A program made the position numbers and the translations under genes. From Clostridia bacterium (GTDB lineage: Bacteria; Bacillota; Clostridia; Saccharofermentanales; Saccharofermentanaceae): 45,950 nucleotides of DNA. The notes under the pieces were generated by a model. It ran no database searches. It had not been told where the DNA came from and worked only from the letters and a program-made list of their open reading frames with translations. Positions 24,894 through 34,700 of the stretch are shown one piece after another. The stretch spans positions 1 through 45,950 of the forward strand of contig JAKSRG010000024.1 in assembly GCA_024403735.1 (NCBI GenBank), read 5' to 3'. The first letter of the stretch is position 1. Every line of letters starts with the position of its first letter.

Positions 24894-27473
24894 TCACTCC
24901 AGTGCTTGAAGCTGAAAACCTATCAATTGATATAACGCTTTGTACTCCATCATTTTCGTATTCTTTACGAAATTTAGATATTCCAAAGCTTTATTCAAAT
25001 GATATATAGCTTCCTCTCTATCATTCCTCATATGGTAAACAGCTCTACATTCACAAATATTAGCAGCCAACATATAAATGGTATCCTGTGGACTAATCTT
25101 AAGACATTTGTCACACTCATTAATTGCTTTTTCACAATACAGAATGAAATTCTCAATATCACCGATTCTCATATATGCTTGAATCAGATTAAAATATCCA
25201 TTTATCAGACTAAATTCAAATTCATATGTAGCTGAAAACTCTACCAAGCCCTCTAATATGGAGCATGCCTCATTAGCAACTTCAACAGCACTCGCATATT
25301 CACGCTGCATGTTCAGAATTCTCGCATTCTGGATATAACAAATAGCGAGTTGTCGCATTAAATCAAGTGATGAATCTCCACTCACAAAACTCTCATAAAT
25401 TTGAATTGCACGTTGTGTGTATTCCATTGCCTTATCCACGTTATTAGTAGCAAGATACAATGATCCTAACTTAAAGGACATTCTTGCGATATCCTTCACA
25501 ATTTCCGCAGAAACAACCACTTCGCCTTCTTCATCAAATACACCTAACGCTGCCTCTATCATCTCTTGCGCATCATTAGCAGCTCCGATATCCATGAATA
25601 TATTGGCACACTGATCATAGCATTGTGCTAGGAGATACTTAGACTTGATGTCATTCCTGTTTTTCAACAACAATTTTGCATAGTTCAATGCCTTGTCATT
25701 ATAGTATTTCGCAGTCTCGTAATTACCTTCACCCATTAGAATACGTGACAAACAATTATGACACTTAATCGCAGATTCATAATTTGAATATGAACTATTA
25801 ATATCAATCAGTTCTTCGACAAATCCTAGTTCCTTAAAAAATAAAGTCTTAGCTTCTCCAAATCGTCCCATATTCTCAAGAACACTAGCAGCACTATGAA
25901 GGCATGTTGCATACAATTCTTTAGAAACAACTTTATTATCCTTGTACATGATGGCAGAACTGATCTTGAGCGCCTTATCATAATAATCATAGGCCTTCTC
26001 TAGATTACTCTCAGCTGACTCAAGATCACCAAGATTCATCAAGAGCAAAGCCTGTCTAATCTGATTATCGTCGCCTACTCCATATTCATATGCCTTAACT
26101 AAGTACTCTCTAGCCTCACTAATAGACTCATTAGCCATGGCTTGTTTTCCCAATAAGGAATATGCAGTCATAAGGAAGATTGCATCTTCATCTGGTCTAG
26201 AAACATCAATTAATTCATTACACCATCTCTTATACATATCGAGCTCATCAGTACCTACAAGAATTCTGATGAAATCGAAAACAGCATGCAAATATTCCTG
26301 TCTTGAATTTACATCATCAAAATCAGTCTCTTCTTTGATGAGAGACACATACTTTTCTGAGTAAACAATGGCTTTATCAACATCTGGACTTACACCAATT
26401 CCATCATCATAGATATTAGATAAATACTTATATGCTAAAGGATAATTCTGACTAGCTGCTTCCTCAAGTAACTTAATCCCACGAGTACGATTAACCTCAA
26501 CATCAATACCATTAAGATATGCCAAAGCGATATTAACAAGATGCTCAGGATCATTAGTCTTCTTTCCTAAAGATGGATGATTATCCAAGAAAGATTTGAT
26601 CGCTGCAAGTATCTCCTCATCACCTTTATAACAATCTGGAATACCAGCATAATTAGACTTAAGTTCCTCGCTATCGGTAGGAACCATCTCAATTGGGAAG
26701 ACCTCAATACTATTGTCACGAGCGAGCTTGTACTCGACATCCATAATGAAATTAGGCTTCTCAAGGAGATTAGGTGTTACAGATAAGATATAAAGACAAC
26801 TCTTGTTAAGTGCTCGATTAATATCTTCTCTGAAATTCTCACCAGGCACGAGGAATTCATCATACCAGATAGCAATATCTCTAGTAGCATCAATGCTATG
26901 GATAAACTCCATGATTTTATTAGCGTATTCACGATCCTTCTTGCGATAACTTAGGAAGAAATATCCTGCAAAAGCATCCCTGATACTCTTCTCCATCTCA
27001 CCACCAACGAGCACTCTGCTAAGGTGCGAAGCTAGTTTGTCTGAATAAGGTATAGCCGTATCATCAATCTTATATTTATTAAGATACTGTCTACTCTTAA
27101 TAAGCTTATTAAAATCAGGATAACTACTAATATTCTCCTCAACAGCAATTAAAAGAACTGGAATATTGTTGTTAATTGCATATTCGAATTCAACAGTCCT
27201 AGCAACGGAATCTTCAGACAAGAAATCAGAAGTAATCGGTACAACAATTAACTGCATACCTCTTACCTGGTCAAGATAGTCATATCTCTCCTCCGTGTCT
27301 TCGTCGATATCAGCATATCTCTTGTAGTAGACTGCCACATTATCCTGACAATTCCAGATATCCTTAGTCAAGATATCGAAATAGTGCTTATGATCAATCT
27401 CCGAAGCGCAGAAAAACACTCTCTGCATACCTATTGGAGAAGCATGTCCTAATGTCTTATACAATAATTTCAA
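24894..27473 (-). CDS. double-TIR / SEL1-TPR protein, putative immune sensor or NADase effector
   Basis: This 859-aa cytoplasmic protein has two TIR-like domains in series. TIR1 spans about 18-155 (RVFFCASEID, LIVVPITSDFLS, TVEFEYAI with Glu95/97). TIR2 spans about 170-288 (YFFLSYRKKD, the BB-loop-like WYDEFLVPGENFREDI, ILSVTPN, and DVEYKLA with candidate catalytic Glu247). About two SEL1 units (325-395) and TPR helices (420-840) follow. Bacterial TIRs often cleave NAD+ or make signalling nucleotides in phage defence, and TPRs often sense or scaffold. GTGAGGG lies 8 nt before TTG 27473, so I choose this TTG start. It is the first gene of the operon with SNF2, MoxR, VWA and RelE-like genes. 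Confidence 0.88.
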   Translation of the reverse strand: MKLLYKTLGHASPIGMQRVFFCASEIDHKHYFDILTKDIWNCQDNVAVYYKRYADIDEDTEERYDYLDQVRGMQLIVVPITSDFLSEDSVARTVEFEYAINNNIPVLLIAVEENISSYPDFNKLIKSRQYLNKYKIDDTAIPYSDKLASHLSRVLVGGEMEKSIRDAFAGYFFLSYRKKDREYANKIMEFIHSIDATRDIAIWYDEFLVPGENFREDINRALNKSCLYILSVTPNLLEKPNFIMDVEYKLARDNSIEVFPIEMVPTDSEELKSNYAGIPDCYKGDEEILAAIKSFLDNHPSLGKKTNDPEHLVNIALAYLNGIDVEVNRTRGIKLLEEAASQNYPLAYKYLSNIYDDGIGVSPDVDKAIVYSEKYVSLIKEETDFDDVNSRQEYLHAVFDFIRILVGTDELDMYKRWCNELIDVSRPDEDAIFLMTAYSLLGKQAMANESISEAREYLVKAYEYGVGDDNQIRQALLLMNLGDLESAESNLEKAYDYYDKALKISSAIMYKDNKVVSKELYATCLHSAASVLENMGRFGEAKTLFFKELGFVEELIDINSSYSNYESAIKCHNCLSRILMGEGNYETAKYYNDKALNYAKLLLKNRNDIKSKYLLAQCYDQCANIFMDIGAANDAQEMIEAALGVFDEEGEVVVSAEIVKDIARMSFKLGSLYLATNNVDKAMEYTQRAIQIYESFVSGDSSLDLMRQLAICYIQNARILNMQREYASAVEVANEACSILEGLVEFSATYEFEFSLINGYFNLIQAYMRIGDIENFILYCEKAINECDKCLKISPQDTIYMLAANICECRAVYHMRNDREEAIYHLNKALEYLNFVKNTKMMEYKALYQLIGFQLQALE

Positions 27474-27670
27474 ATCAATTGCCCTCACTATAAACGTATT
27501 AAGTATCAAACTATTTAAGATACTTATTTCGTAATCAATTTATGTTGCCCCTAATACAAAACATTATCGCACAATGAACGTACTATTATTTGTACACGTC
27601 CCAATATTCACTAATAATTCAAATTCGCTTTCCAAATCAAAGTAGCGCACAAATCATCACGTTTGCAGGG

Positions 27671-27679
27671 TGTTTTCGA
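27671..27679 (+). repeat. TGTTTTCGA motif, intergenic copy
   Basis: An exact copy of the 9-mer that recurs through this window. It is followed by GGTGGTC, matching the longer form TGTTTTCGAGNNGGTC that also occurs at 8741, 37020 and 42472. Confidence 0.7.
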
Positions 27680-27713
27680 GGTGGTCGCATAAGAACTTCT
27701 CGAAAATATGCGA
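27673..27713. promoter_or_regulatory. two interleaved inverted repeats upstream of the response regulator
   Basis: TTTTCGAG (27673-27680) is the reverse complement of CTCGAAAA (27699-27706). TCGCATA (27685-27691) is the reverse complement of TATGCGA (27707-27713). The half-sites alternate A-B-A'-B', so both hairpins could coexist only as a pseudoknot, or they are two operator dyads. The position, about 80 bp before the response regulator start, fits autoregulation. Confidence 0.5.
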
Positions 27714-27790
27714 TAATATTCAATATTGTTCTTAAACGACACAAAATGGTTACAACTTCTAAGTATCCTTGAATCAATAGGAGGTACAAA

Positions 27791-28465
27791 ATGTCACTCA
27801 AATATTTGATTGTTGAAGACTCTACCAAGTTCCGCGAGGGCGTGTGCGAGTACTTCGAACTCAAAAGTCAGGGACAGATTTCTATTGATCAGGCGAGTAC
27901 TGGCAAGGAAGGCCTAGAGCTTATTAAGGTTAATAAATACGACCTTATTATTCTCGATATCATGTTGCCAGGCATCTCAGGATACGATCTTTGTAAGGAA
28001 GTTCGTAAGATCAGTAACTGCCCTATCTTTTTCCTAACCGCACTCGGTAGCGAGGATAGTGTTCTCAAGGGATACGAGCTCGGAGCGGACGACTACATCG
28101 TGAAGCCTTTCAATGTTAAGGAGCTCTACGCGAAGGCTGAAGCTATGGTTAAAAGATATCGCGGAGACAAAGATTTTCTCGTACTTAAGATTGATGAACT
28201 CGAGCTCAATACTTATACGATGCAGGTCTTTGTTGATGGCGAAGAGGTAGCCCTTACTCCTAAGGAATATTTCATTTTGAAGCTACTTATGGAGAACAAA
28301 GAGAGAGTTTTCACAAGAAAGGAACTAATCGACAAAGTCTGGGAATACGACTTCGATGGAACAGACAGAGTTGTTGATAACCAGATTAAGAAACTACGTA
28401 AAAGTCTTGGACGCGCCGGTAAAAGGATCACTACCTCATTCGGCCGCGGCTACAAGATATCATGA
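27791..28465 (+). CDS. OmpR/PhoB-family response regulator
   Basis: This 224-aa transcription factor has a receiver domain (1-120) with the acidic pair ED (9-10), phosphoacceptor Asp56 in LDIMLPG, Thr in FLTA, and Lys in DDYIVKPF. A C-terminal winged helix (about 130-224) shows LTPKEYFILKLL, VFTRKELIDKVW and FGRGYKI. AGGAGG lies 7 nt before the ATG. The histidine kinase gene begins 9 bp after the stop, and the two form one operon. The upstream interleaved palindromes may be its own binding sites. Targets are unknown; it diverges from the TIR operon and could influence it. Confidence 0.95.
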   Translation: MSLKYLIVEDSTKFREGVCEYFELKSQGQISIDQASTGKEGLELIKVNKYDLIILDIMLPGISGYDLCKEVRKISNCPIFFLTALGSEDSVLKGYELGADDYIVKPFNVKELYAKAEAMVKRYRGDKDFLVLKIDELELNTYTMQVFVDGEEVALTPKEYFILKLLMENKERVFTRKELIDKVWEYDFDGTDRVVDNQIKKLRKSLGRAGKRITTSFGRGYKIS

Positions 28466-28474
28466 GGTAATTAT

Positions 28475-30058
28475 ATGTTTAAGAATAATAAGAAAACTAT
28501 CACCAAACCGTCACTACCACTATGCATCATTAAGATATTTCTAGCATTAATCGTTATTCTTGTATTAATGGTGTTAATCATTCCGGATACCTTCTTCGAC
28601 TATATCCAAGAAGGTAAGGACTTCCTTAGAGAACAATCTGATACGATTCAATCCAATTATTTCGATTACAGGGTAGCTAACAAGGCTGACCCAGAAGCAG
28701 ATTTGAAGGCTCGTACTCTATCCAAAAATGAAATAATACATCGAGCTATTAATGGAAATGTCTATTATAACGTTACTGTCGATGGAGAAGAATTAATAAA
28801 TGTCTTCGGTAAATATGTTATCGCTGCAGTATTACCTACAGAAGATAGTGATTCTAAGCAAATTATCTATACTGCCAATAATGTGTATTCTTCTCACGAG
28901 AAGGAATTCGAAGAAATCTCACATTACATGAATGATGCCAAGAACTTCGATTACCCTTACTACATTGTTATCAAAGACGCTTACTATGATTCAGACACTG
29001 CTACTTTGTATCCAGGCAAAGTCAACTTGTACGCTGCAACAACTAGTAACGTCCCATACATATTGCTTCCTGAACTTTTTGACAGCTTCGATGTTGATTT
29101 GGACGGTGAACCATTCAAGACTTACGACCTCGCACCAGATAACGCAGCTGACCTAGTTTATATTTCTGCTGAAGATAAAGATGTATATTTATTATTCAAC
29201 GTGTGTCCAAGTGAACCTGAAGAATACACAGTGAATAACATTTCCGAGCTAGGAATGTATGAGACTGACTACAAAATCTATTCCGGTCTAGTTGAATTTT
29301 CCATCAAAGCTAGAGCTATATTCCTCTTCAGTACAATCCTACTCTTCATCGTTATCATTTCCGCTCTGGCTGGTACTATCAGATATTTCGACCTCCGAAG
29401 CACATATGAAGTATTCGAATACCGCCGAACAACAACTAACGCAATGGCTCATGACCTCAAGACACCTCTCGCTATTGCATCCGTATATGTCGCTAACCTT
29501 AAAGAGCACCTCGGTAAAGATAACTCCAAGTGCGAAGAAGATGCTAATGAGATTGAGGACAGCATCACCTACATGAATAATCTCATCAATAACATCTTCG
29601 AATTCTCCAAATCAGAAGAAGCATCTGCCACTATCAACCAGGACTCATTCGATGTAAGCAGCGAGATTAATAATTACATTAAGTCTGTGGATGCTTTTGC
29701 CAAGTCCAAGGGATTAACAATAACTATTAATGGCAAATCAGTTCGTAAGACAGACAAGAAGCTCTGGACCCAGTCAATCAACAATCTCATCGACAACGCT
29801 ATCAGACACAGCTCCAATAATAGTGAGATTAAGATAAACATCTCTGATGCCGACGTAGTAATCACCAACTCCACAGACGCAGATATCAAGGATGTTGATA
29901 AGCTCACAGAACCATTCATCAAGGGCGATGAACAGCGTGGTGAAAACTCCGGCAGCGGACTAGGTCTAGCGATCGCCAAAAACAATCTCAATCGTCTCGG
30001 CTACAAACTCACCCTTTCTTATAGAGACAAAAAGTTCCAGGCTAAGATCAGCAAATAA
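28475..30058 (+). CDS. sensor histidine kinase, cognate of the upstream regulator
   Basis: This 527-aa membrane kinase has TM1 at about 18-36, an extracytoplasmic sensor of about 240 residues (37-279) with no recognised fold, and TM2 at about 280-300. No clear HAMP domain follows. The HisKA H-box AHDLKTPLA carries phospho-His326. HATPase_c motifs are the N-box NNLIDNAIRHS and G-box GSGLGLAIAKN. GAGG lies 8 nt before the ATG. It phosphorylates the OmpR-type regulator on sensing an external signal. A terminator follows at 30081. Confidence 0.93.
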   Translation: MFKNNKKTITKPSLPLCIIKIFLALIVILVLMVLIIPDTFFDYIQEGKDFLREQSDTIQSNYFDYRVANKADPEADLKARTLSKNEIIHRAINGNVYYNVTVDGEELINVFGKYVIAAVLPTEDSDSKQIIYTANNVYSSHEKEFEEISHYMNDAKNFDYPYYIVIKDAYYDSDTATLYPGKVNLYAATTSNVPYILLPELFDSFDVDLDGEPFKTYDLAPDNAADLVYISAEDKDVYLLFNVCPSEPEEYTVNNISELGMYETDYKIYSGLVEFSIKARAIFLFSTILLFIVIISALAGTIRYFDLRSTYEVFEYRRTTTNAMAHDLKTPLAIASVYVANLKEHLGKDNSKCEEDANEIEDSITYMNNLINNIFEFSKSEEASATINQDSFDVSSEINNYIKSVDAFAKSKGLTITINGKSVRKTDKKLWTQSINNLIDNAIRHSSNNSEIKINISDADVVITNSTDADIKDVDKLTEPFIKGDEQRGENSGSGLGLAIAKNNLNRLGYKLTLSYRDKKFQAKISK

Positions 30059-30080
30059 CAATTAGAAATCAAAGCAAAAT

Positions 30081-30112
30081 AAAAGGTTCCTCACAATAGT
30101 GAAGAACCTTTT
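30081..30112 (+). terminator. terminator of the two-component operon
   Basis: AAAAGGTTC-c-TCAC pairs with GTGA-a-GAACCTTTT, followed by ACTTTTCT, 22 bp after the kinase stop. The rest of the 235-bp gap to 30293 is AT-rich and holds one TGTTTTCGA copy. Confidence 0.8.
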
Positions 30113-30273
30113 ACTTTTCTCATCTCATATATCTTCAAGGTATAACAACCTTGGTACTATTATTCACTGTTAGTCTCAATAAAACAACGCGACAAATTTC
30201 AGTAAAAATACCGACATTCTTGAGATTATGCAACAAAATCCATCAAAAAATACCAATTTTTTAACCGTATAGT

Positions 30274-30282
30274 TCGAAAACA
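30274..30282 (-). repeat. TGTTTTCGA motif, intergenic copy in the loop of a small hairpin
   Basis: On the minus strand the motif is preceded by AGGG. It is flanked by TATAG (30269-30273) and CTATA, which can pair so that the motif lies in the loop. It is 12 bp downstream of the S26 peptidase gene stop. Confidence 0.6.
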
Positions 30283-30293
30283 CCCTATAAACT

Positions 30294-30761
30294 CTATTTT
30301 CTGAGTCCTAACTTTCTGAGCACTTTTCCACCCATTCTTCTAACAAAATCTCTTATCCTAATGAGCCCAGATCTTAGCCAAAACAAATCACACCACAGAT
30401 GAACATATACTTTGTACATTCTATCCGTCACCTTGATATGTCTCTCGCCTCTAATAATCTCATCGAGCACACCAAGTATCTGACTATCAGCAACATACTC
30501 ACCGCTCGCACAATTATCGCCAACGATATAGTAATTCTTCTCACAAACCTTCAATATTCTATGTAAAATGTACTGCCCATTACTGCGCTTAAACAAAACT
30601 GCATCATATCGATTAAGACGTCCCTCGCCCTTCTTCCTGATGACCATCACATCTCTTCCTTGGCGAATAAGAGGCCTCATGCTGACACCAACATTCGTAT
30701 AAACGAGCACACCCTGCTTATCAAGAGTTTCCTCAAATGTAGTCTTATTAATTTCCTGCAT
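30294..30761 (-). CDS. S26 signal-peptidase-like protease with Ser-His dyad
   Basis: This 155-aa protein shows the Ser motif GVSMRPLIRQG (Ser27), RYDAVLF, and ILHRIL (His67) in place of the bacterial Lys. It also has the terminal IVGDNCAS box. A Ser-His dyad is typical of SipW/ER-type signal peptidases. No clear N-terminal membrane anchor is seen, and the C terminus is very basic (RRMGGKVLRKLGLRK). The start overlaps the stop of the kinase-like gene (TAATG). As last gene of a cluster with a PqqD-like protein and a precursor-like peptide, it probably processes or matures that peptide or the secreted partner (inference). Confidence 0.82.
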   Translation of the reverse strand: MQEINKTTFEETLDKQGVLVYTNVGVSMRPLIRQGRDVMVIRKKGEGRLNRYDAVLFKRSNGQYILHRILKVCEKNYYIVGDNCASGEYVADSQILGVLDEIIRGERHIKVTDRMYKVYVHLWCDLFWLRSGLIRIRDFVRRMGGKVLRKLGLRK

Positions 30762-31492
30762 TATTTCATACCCTCGTAAGCAACTCTAGCTGCATCAATA
30801 TCCATATTACAACCGAGTTGATAGAACTTAACCTTACTACACAGTTCATCGACGAGCGGCAACCATTTACTAACCTCATCCCTGCCGGAAGGCATATAAA
30901 TCTGCTTCATAACTGAGCTAAGTGCCTCCTTACGGCCAACTTCCTCAATATGATTATCTTTATCCTGCGCTAACGAACACACTGCCTTAAGAGGAACCTT
31001 AATATTACTACTGAGCTGATGCTTACCATCCCAAGGAGTTCCGTACATAAATATGCCTTCAGTAGTCACCTTAACAAGCGGCTTATCATCATTAACAACT
31101 TGTACCTTGCTACCAAAAGCTTCTCTCCACAATCTAGTATGAGTACTCTTACCTGTACCACTACTAGCCACAAATAGATATGCTTCATTATCCATAGCTA
31201 TACCTGAGCCATGAAATAACAAAACACCGTAATCAACCATCTTTATTGCAATCTTGCGATATAGTGCTAAAGTCTCTAGATATTCATCTGAATACTCTAC
31301 AATATGGCCTAATTCCCTCATAGAAGTTTCTCTCGAGAGCACTCGCTCATACTCAATATCTTCTAATGAAACAGTCACACTAAAGTCAGGAGCCTCATCC
31401 ACAATATAATCCGCACAAAAAACATTAGTGCTCTCAAAGAAAGCACTAATGTCTACGTTTATATCTGCGAATTTAGCTACAAAATTTGTCAT
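30761..31492 (-). CDS. HPr kinase/phosphorylase-like (HprK/PEPCK fold) protein
   Basis: This 243-aa protein has LFHGSGIA (about 92-99) and then the P-loop ASSGTGKST (109-117) and VNDDKPL (133-139), the pattern of HprK-related kinases found in peptide-modification clusters. Classical HprK phosphorylates HPr, but it is longer and sits elsewhere. Related kinases in lasso-peptide loci such as paeninodin phosphorylate a peptide side chain. Here it is sandwiched between PqqD-like and S26 genes, so peptide phosphorylation is a fair inference. A Mg-binding Asp pair is present. Its stop overlaps the S26 start; no strong SD is seen at its own start. Confidence 0.8.
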   Translation of the reverse strand: MTNFVAKFADINVDISAFFESTNVFCADYIVDEAPDFSVTVSLEDIEYERVLSRETSMRELGHIVEYSDEYLETLALYRKIAIKMVDYGVLLFHGSGIAMDNEAYLFVASSGTGKSTHTRLWREAFGSKVQVVNDDKPLVKVTTEGIFMYGTPWDGKHQLSSNIKVPLKAVCSLAQDKDNHIEEVGRKEALSSVMKQIYMPSGRDEVSKWLPLVDELCSKVKFYQLGCNMDIDAARVAYEGMK

Positions 31493-31509
31493 AAATCAAA
31501 TTCTTGAAT

Positions 31510-31776
31510 TCATTCAATAAGAGCTCCTATGGAGCGAAGCTTCTCAATAATCTCACTAACATTACTAGCGAAAACTTCGCGTTCACCCTCATAAGTCTCT
31601 TCAAGTTTATCTACAATCTCGCTCTCAGTTGTCTCTGTCTTAAGACAATTCACAATGAAAGCGCTAGTCTCGTTGCACCTAGCAAAGCCATGAAGTTTAT
31701 CAGCGGCTTCGCCACAAGGTACCAACAAGAGTTCGCCAGCCATGTCATATGAAACAAACTTCTCGTTTAATCTCAT
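31510..31776 (-). CDS. PqqD-like peptide-recognition protein (RRE)
   Basis: This 88-aa protein begins MRLNEKFVSYDMAGELLLVP. It shows the PqqD pattern: N-terminal beta strands, NETSAFIVNCL, then TESEIVDKLEETY and a C-terminal helix ending LRSIGALIE. PqqD-type RRE domains bind leader peptides and present them to modifying enzymes. The frame is open upstream to 31851, but that part overlaps the preceding gene. ATG 31776 starts one base after that gene's TAA, consistent with coupled translation. The candidate client is the 52-aa peptide encoded at 36591-36749. Confidence 0.85.
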   Translation of the reverse strand: MRLNEKFVSYDMAGELLLVPCGEAADKLHGFARCNETSAFIVNCLKTETTESEIVDKLEETYEGEREVFASNVSEIIEKLRSIGALIE

Positions 31777-31777
31777 A

Positions 31778-34700
31778 TTACTTACCAGCCCATACGCGAG
31801 CAGCCTCGCCGTATGCGAACATTGCTTTTGAAAGATTATATGCAGAATCATCGCTCTTTACACTAGCAAAATAGTTATTAACACTATATGTTACGCCTGT
31901 ATCAGCTCCATCTTCATCAATGTAAACCTTGAATACATTGCTCCAGTTATATGGTGCAATATTCTGAATCTTTACTGAATACAGATTGTCGCCTTCACGT
32001 GTAAACTCAGAACCATTTACTGTAATAGTTGAATCTCCTCCAAGTACACCGGCATTCTCAATAACCAAGTTAACGCTACTTACATCACTAACATCATTGA
32101 GAGTAAACAAGAACTTAAGTGATGCAGACGCACCCTTTTCCAATACTACAGTTGCACCCTCATATTTAGCAATTGAACCATTAACATGAGTTGACTCAGC
32201 AACATTGATTGAAACACTTGAAGAATCAAAGTTACTAGGAATTGTAACCTTATCAGCAGCATCCATCCAACCATTGCTAATAGCGTAATCCTGAGCAAGT
32301 GAACCATAATCTCTCAAGCTAACGAACATCTTACCCAATGTAGAAGTTGGATCAAAATTGCGAATATATTCATTTACTGTATATTCACAAGAACTTACTA
32401 CCTTACCATCTTCAACAACTTCTGCAGTAATAGGCATATAAATCTGATATGCATAGATGCCATCAAATTTAAACTTGTCATAATCTACACCAGAGATAGT
32501 TGTCTTAGTTCCATCTACTTCGTTAACAACCTCGCCACCAACACTAAATCTTACTGTTGCAGAAGCTGCAGTTGTTGGGAGATTAGAATAATCAATTCCA
32601 ACGGCTGGATAACCAGCTGCTACAGAACTCTGAATAGCAGTCTTCTGTGTAGCATAAGCAACATAGAAGTTAAGACCAATCTTACCACCGATTGTAAGTG
32701 AAGTACCTGCTACTTCATCTGCAACAGCAATAACTCTTACTGCATAAGTCTTAATTGTTCCATCCTCAAATGCATAAGCAACAAGGTAATCCTTAACACC
32801 TGCCTCAGAAGCAGTAGCCTTCATACCGTTGCCTGACTTAACAAATGAACTTGTTACATCAGCACCTGTCTTCATGTCATAAACAGCCTTAACACTTGAG
32901 ATGCTCTTGTCACCTGCAAAATCATTCAAAGTAGCTTCTGTAAGGTCTACATAATAAACCTTATAAATATCAACCTTCTCACCAGCAGCAACAGTTGAAC
33001 CATCTGTCAATGTGATTTTCTGTGAAGTTGTTGCCTGAACACCTGTAAGTGTAGTGATCTCAGCCTCTGATGCCTTAACACTTGCAGATGCTGAAGATGA
33101 ACCAGTACCAAGCTCAGCAAACATAGACTTATTACCATAAGAATAATCAAATGTAACATCACAAACGATATCAGACTTAGCATCTGCATCAGTTACAACA
33201 TAAGCAACATAGTACTTCAATACTGATGCATTCGAAAGATTACTTTCATTCAAATCATTAGCAATATCAATCTTATTTGAAGAAGTACCAATCACCTGCT
33301 TATTAGCATCAACAAAGTAAGCACCTTCAAGTGAAGTAGCCAACTCTGCACTAGCAAATGCAGCTGCACTAGCGAAGCCATATGTTGTAACATCTACTTC
33401 AAAATAGATTGTATCGCCTACATTAGCACCCTTATCGATAGTAGGCATTGATACTGTTGGCATCTTATCAGAAGTAACATTCATTCCAGAAAGAGTACCA
33501 TTAGCAAAGAAACCTACAGAATAAGTACATCCCTTATTGCTAGCTTCGTTTACCATAGCATCGATATATGACTTGTTAACAGTTGAACTCAAGTTACTTA
33601 CATAAGTAGACTGATATCCACCAAAACCGCCAAAATCTTTTTCTGCATCAAGAGCCCACAATTTACCAGCGATAGAAGCTCCACTCGCTACTACATAAGA
33701 TTCTGTTACAGAATAATCTGAAGATACTGGTCTAAAGAAGAAATTGAGATTTGCATTATCACCAACGATCAAATTAAATACTTCATTCTTCTGTACTTTT
33801 GACAAATACTCACCATTTGAGTTCTTCTCGCAATTCAAATTCAAATATACGTCTGTATTATCATTTGAACCAAAGATAAATTTATTTAGCTTTCCACCTT
33901 CTGTTCTTGGATAAATACAAACAGGAATAATCTTTGTATGAGACTCATTAGTATTTACATTTGTATAAGTAAACAAAATATATTCTTGTGTTACTGTACC
34001 AGCATAAGCATCAGCGTCAACCTTGAAGAAAACACTACTACCATTATCTCTAACATCTGTCAAATCAATAACACTAGGATTTGTTGTTGTCCATGAACAA
34101 ATCATTTCGTTATTCTTTGTTGCATCAACTATTTTCTCATCAACAGAAAGAGGATATGAAAGACCTGCAGAAATATTAATCTTTGATACATATGGTTCAT
34201 TTACATCATTAACAGGCATTCCTTGCACAAAGAATTTATCTTCAGGAGTTACTACTTCACCAACATTTTTAACTGTAATGTTCAACTTAATACCATCATA
34301 TGTAATGAGCTCCATCTGGCCTTCATCTTTACCAGTAATAGTCATCTTTGTAGAGATAGTAGATTTAGCGCCTACTCTTGGTGCTACATCGCCTTTCTTT
34401 ATAGTAGGAGATACTACATAGTAGTAACCAGCATCACTTGCTTTATCAACTAATACAATCAAGTATTCTCCGTCTGGTTCGATTGAAGATACCTTAACGT
34501 AACCTGGGATCTCAGCAGAACCAGCACCACCAACTTTTTGATACAAGTATACTTCGCTAGTTAATGGATTATTACCATTTATTGTCTTTGAAGCATCCAA
34601 ACTAATTGTAGTCTTAACACCTGTAAGAGCAAACTTATAAGAATTTTCCTCGTGAGCAATAGAAAAAGGCTCTGGATATTGATTATTAGGTCTGTTCACA

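Larger units (their letters stand above)
27474..27790. other. divergent control region between the TIR operon and the two-component system
   Basis: This 317-bp AT-rich gap shows no coding frame of note. It holds one TGTTTTCGA copy (27671-27679) and the interleaved inverted repeats at 27673-27713. A possible extended -10 for the minus strand, TGCGATAAT, lies about 80-100 bp upstream of the TIR start. No terminator or RNA gene is evident. Confidence 0.5.
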
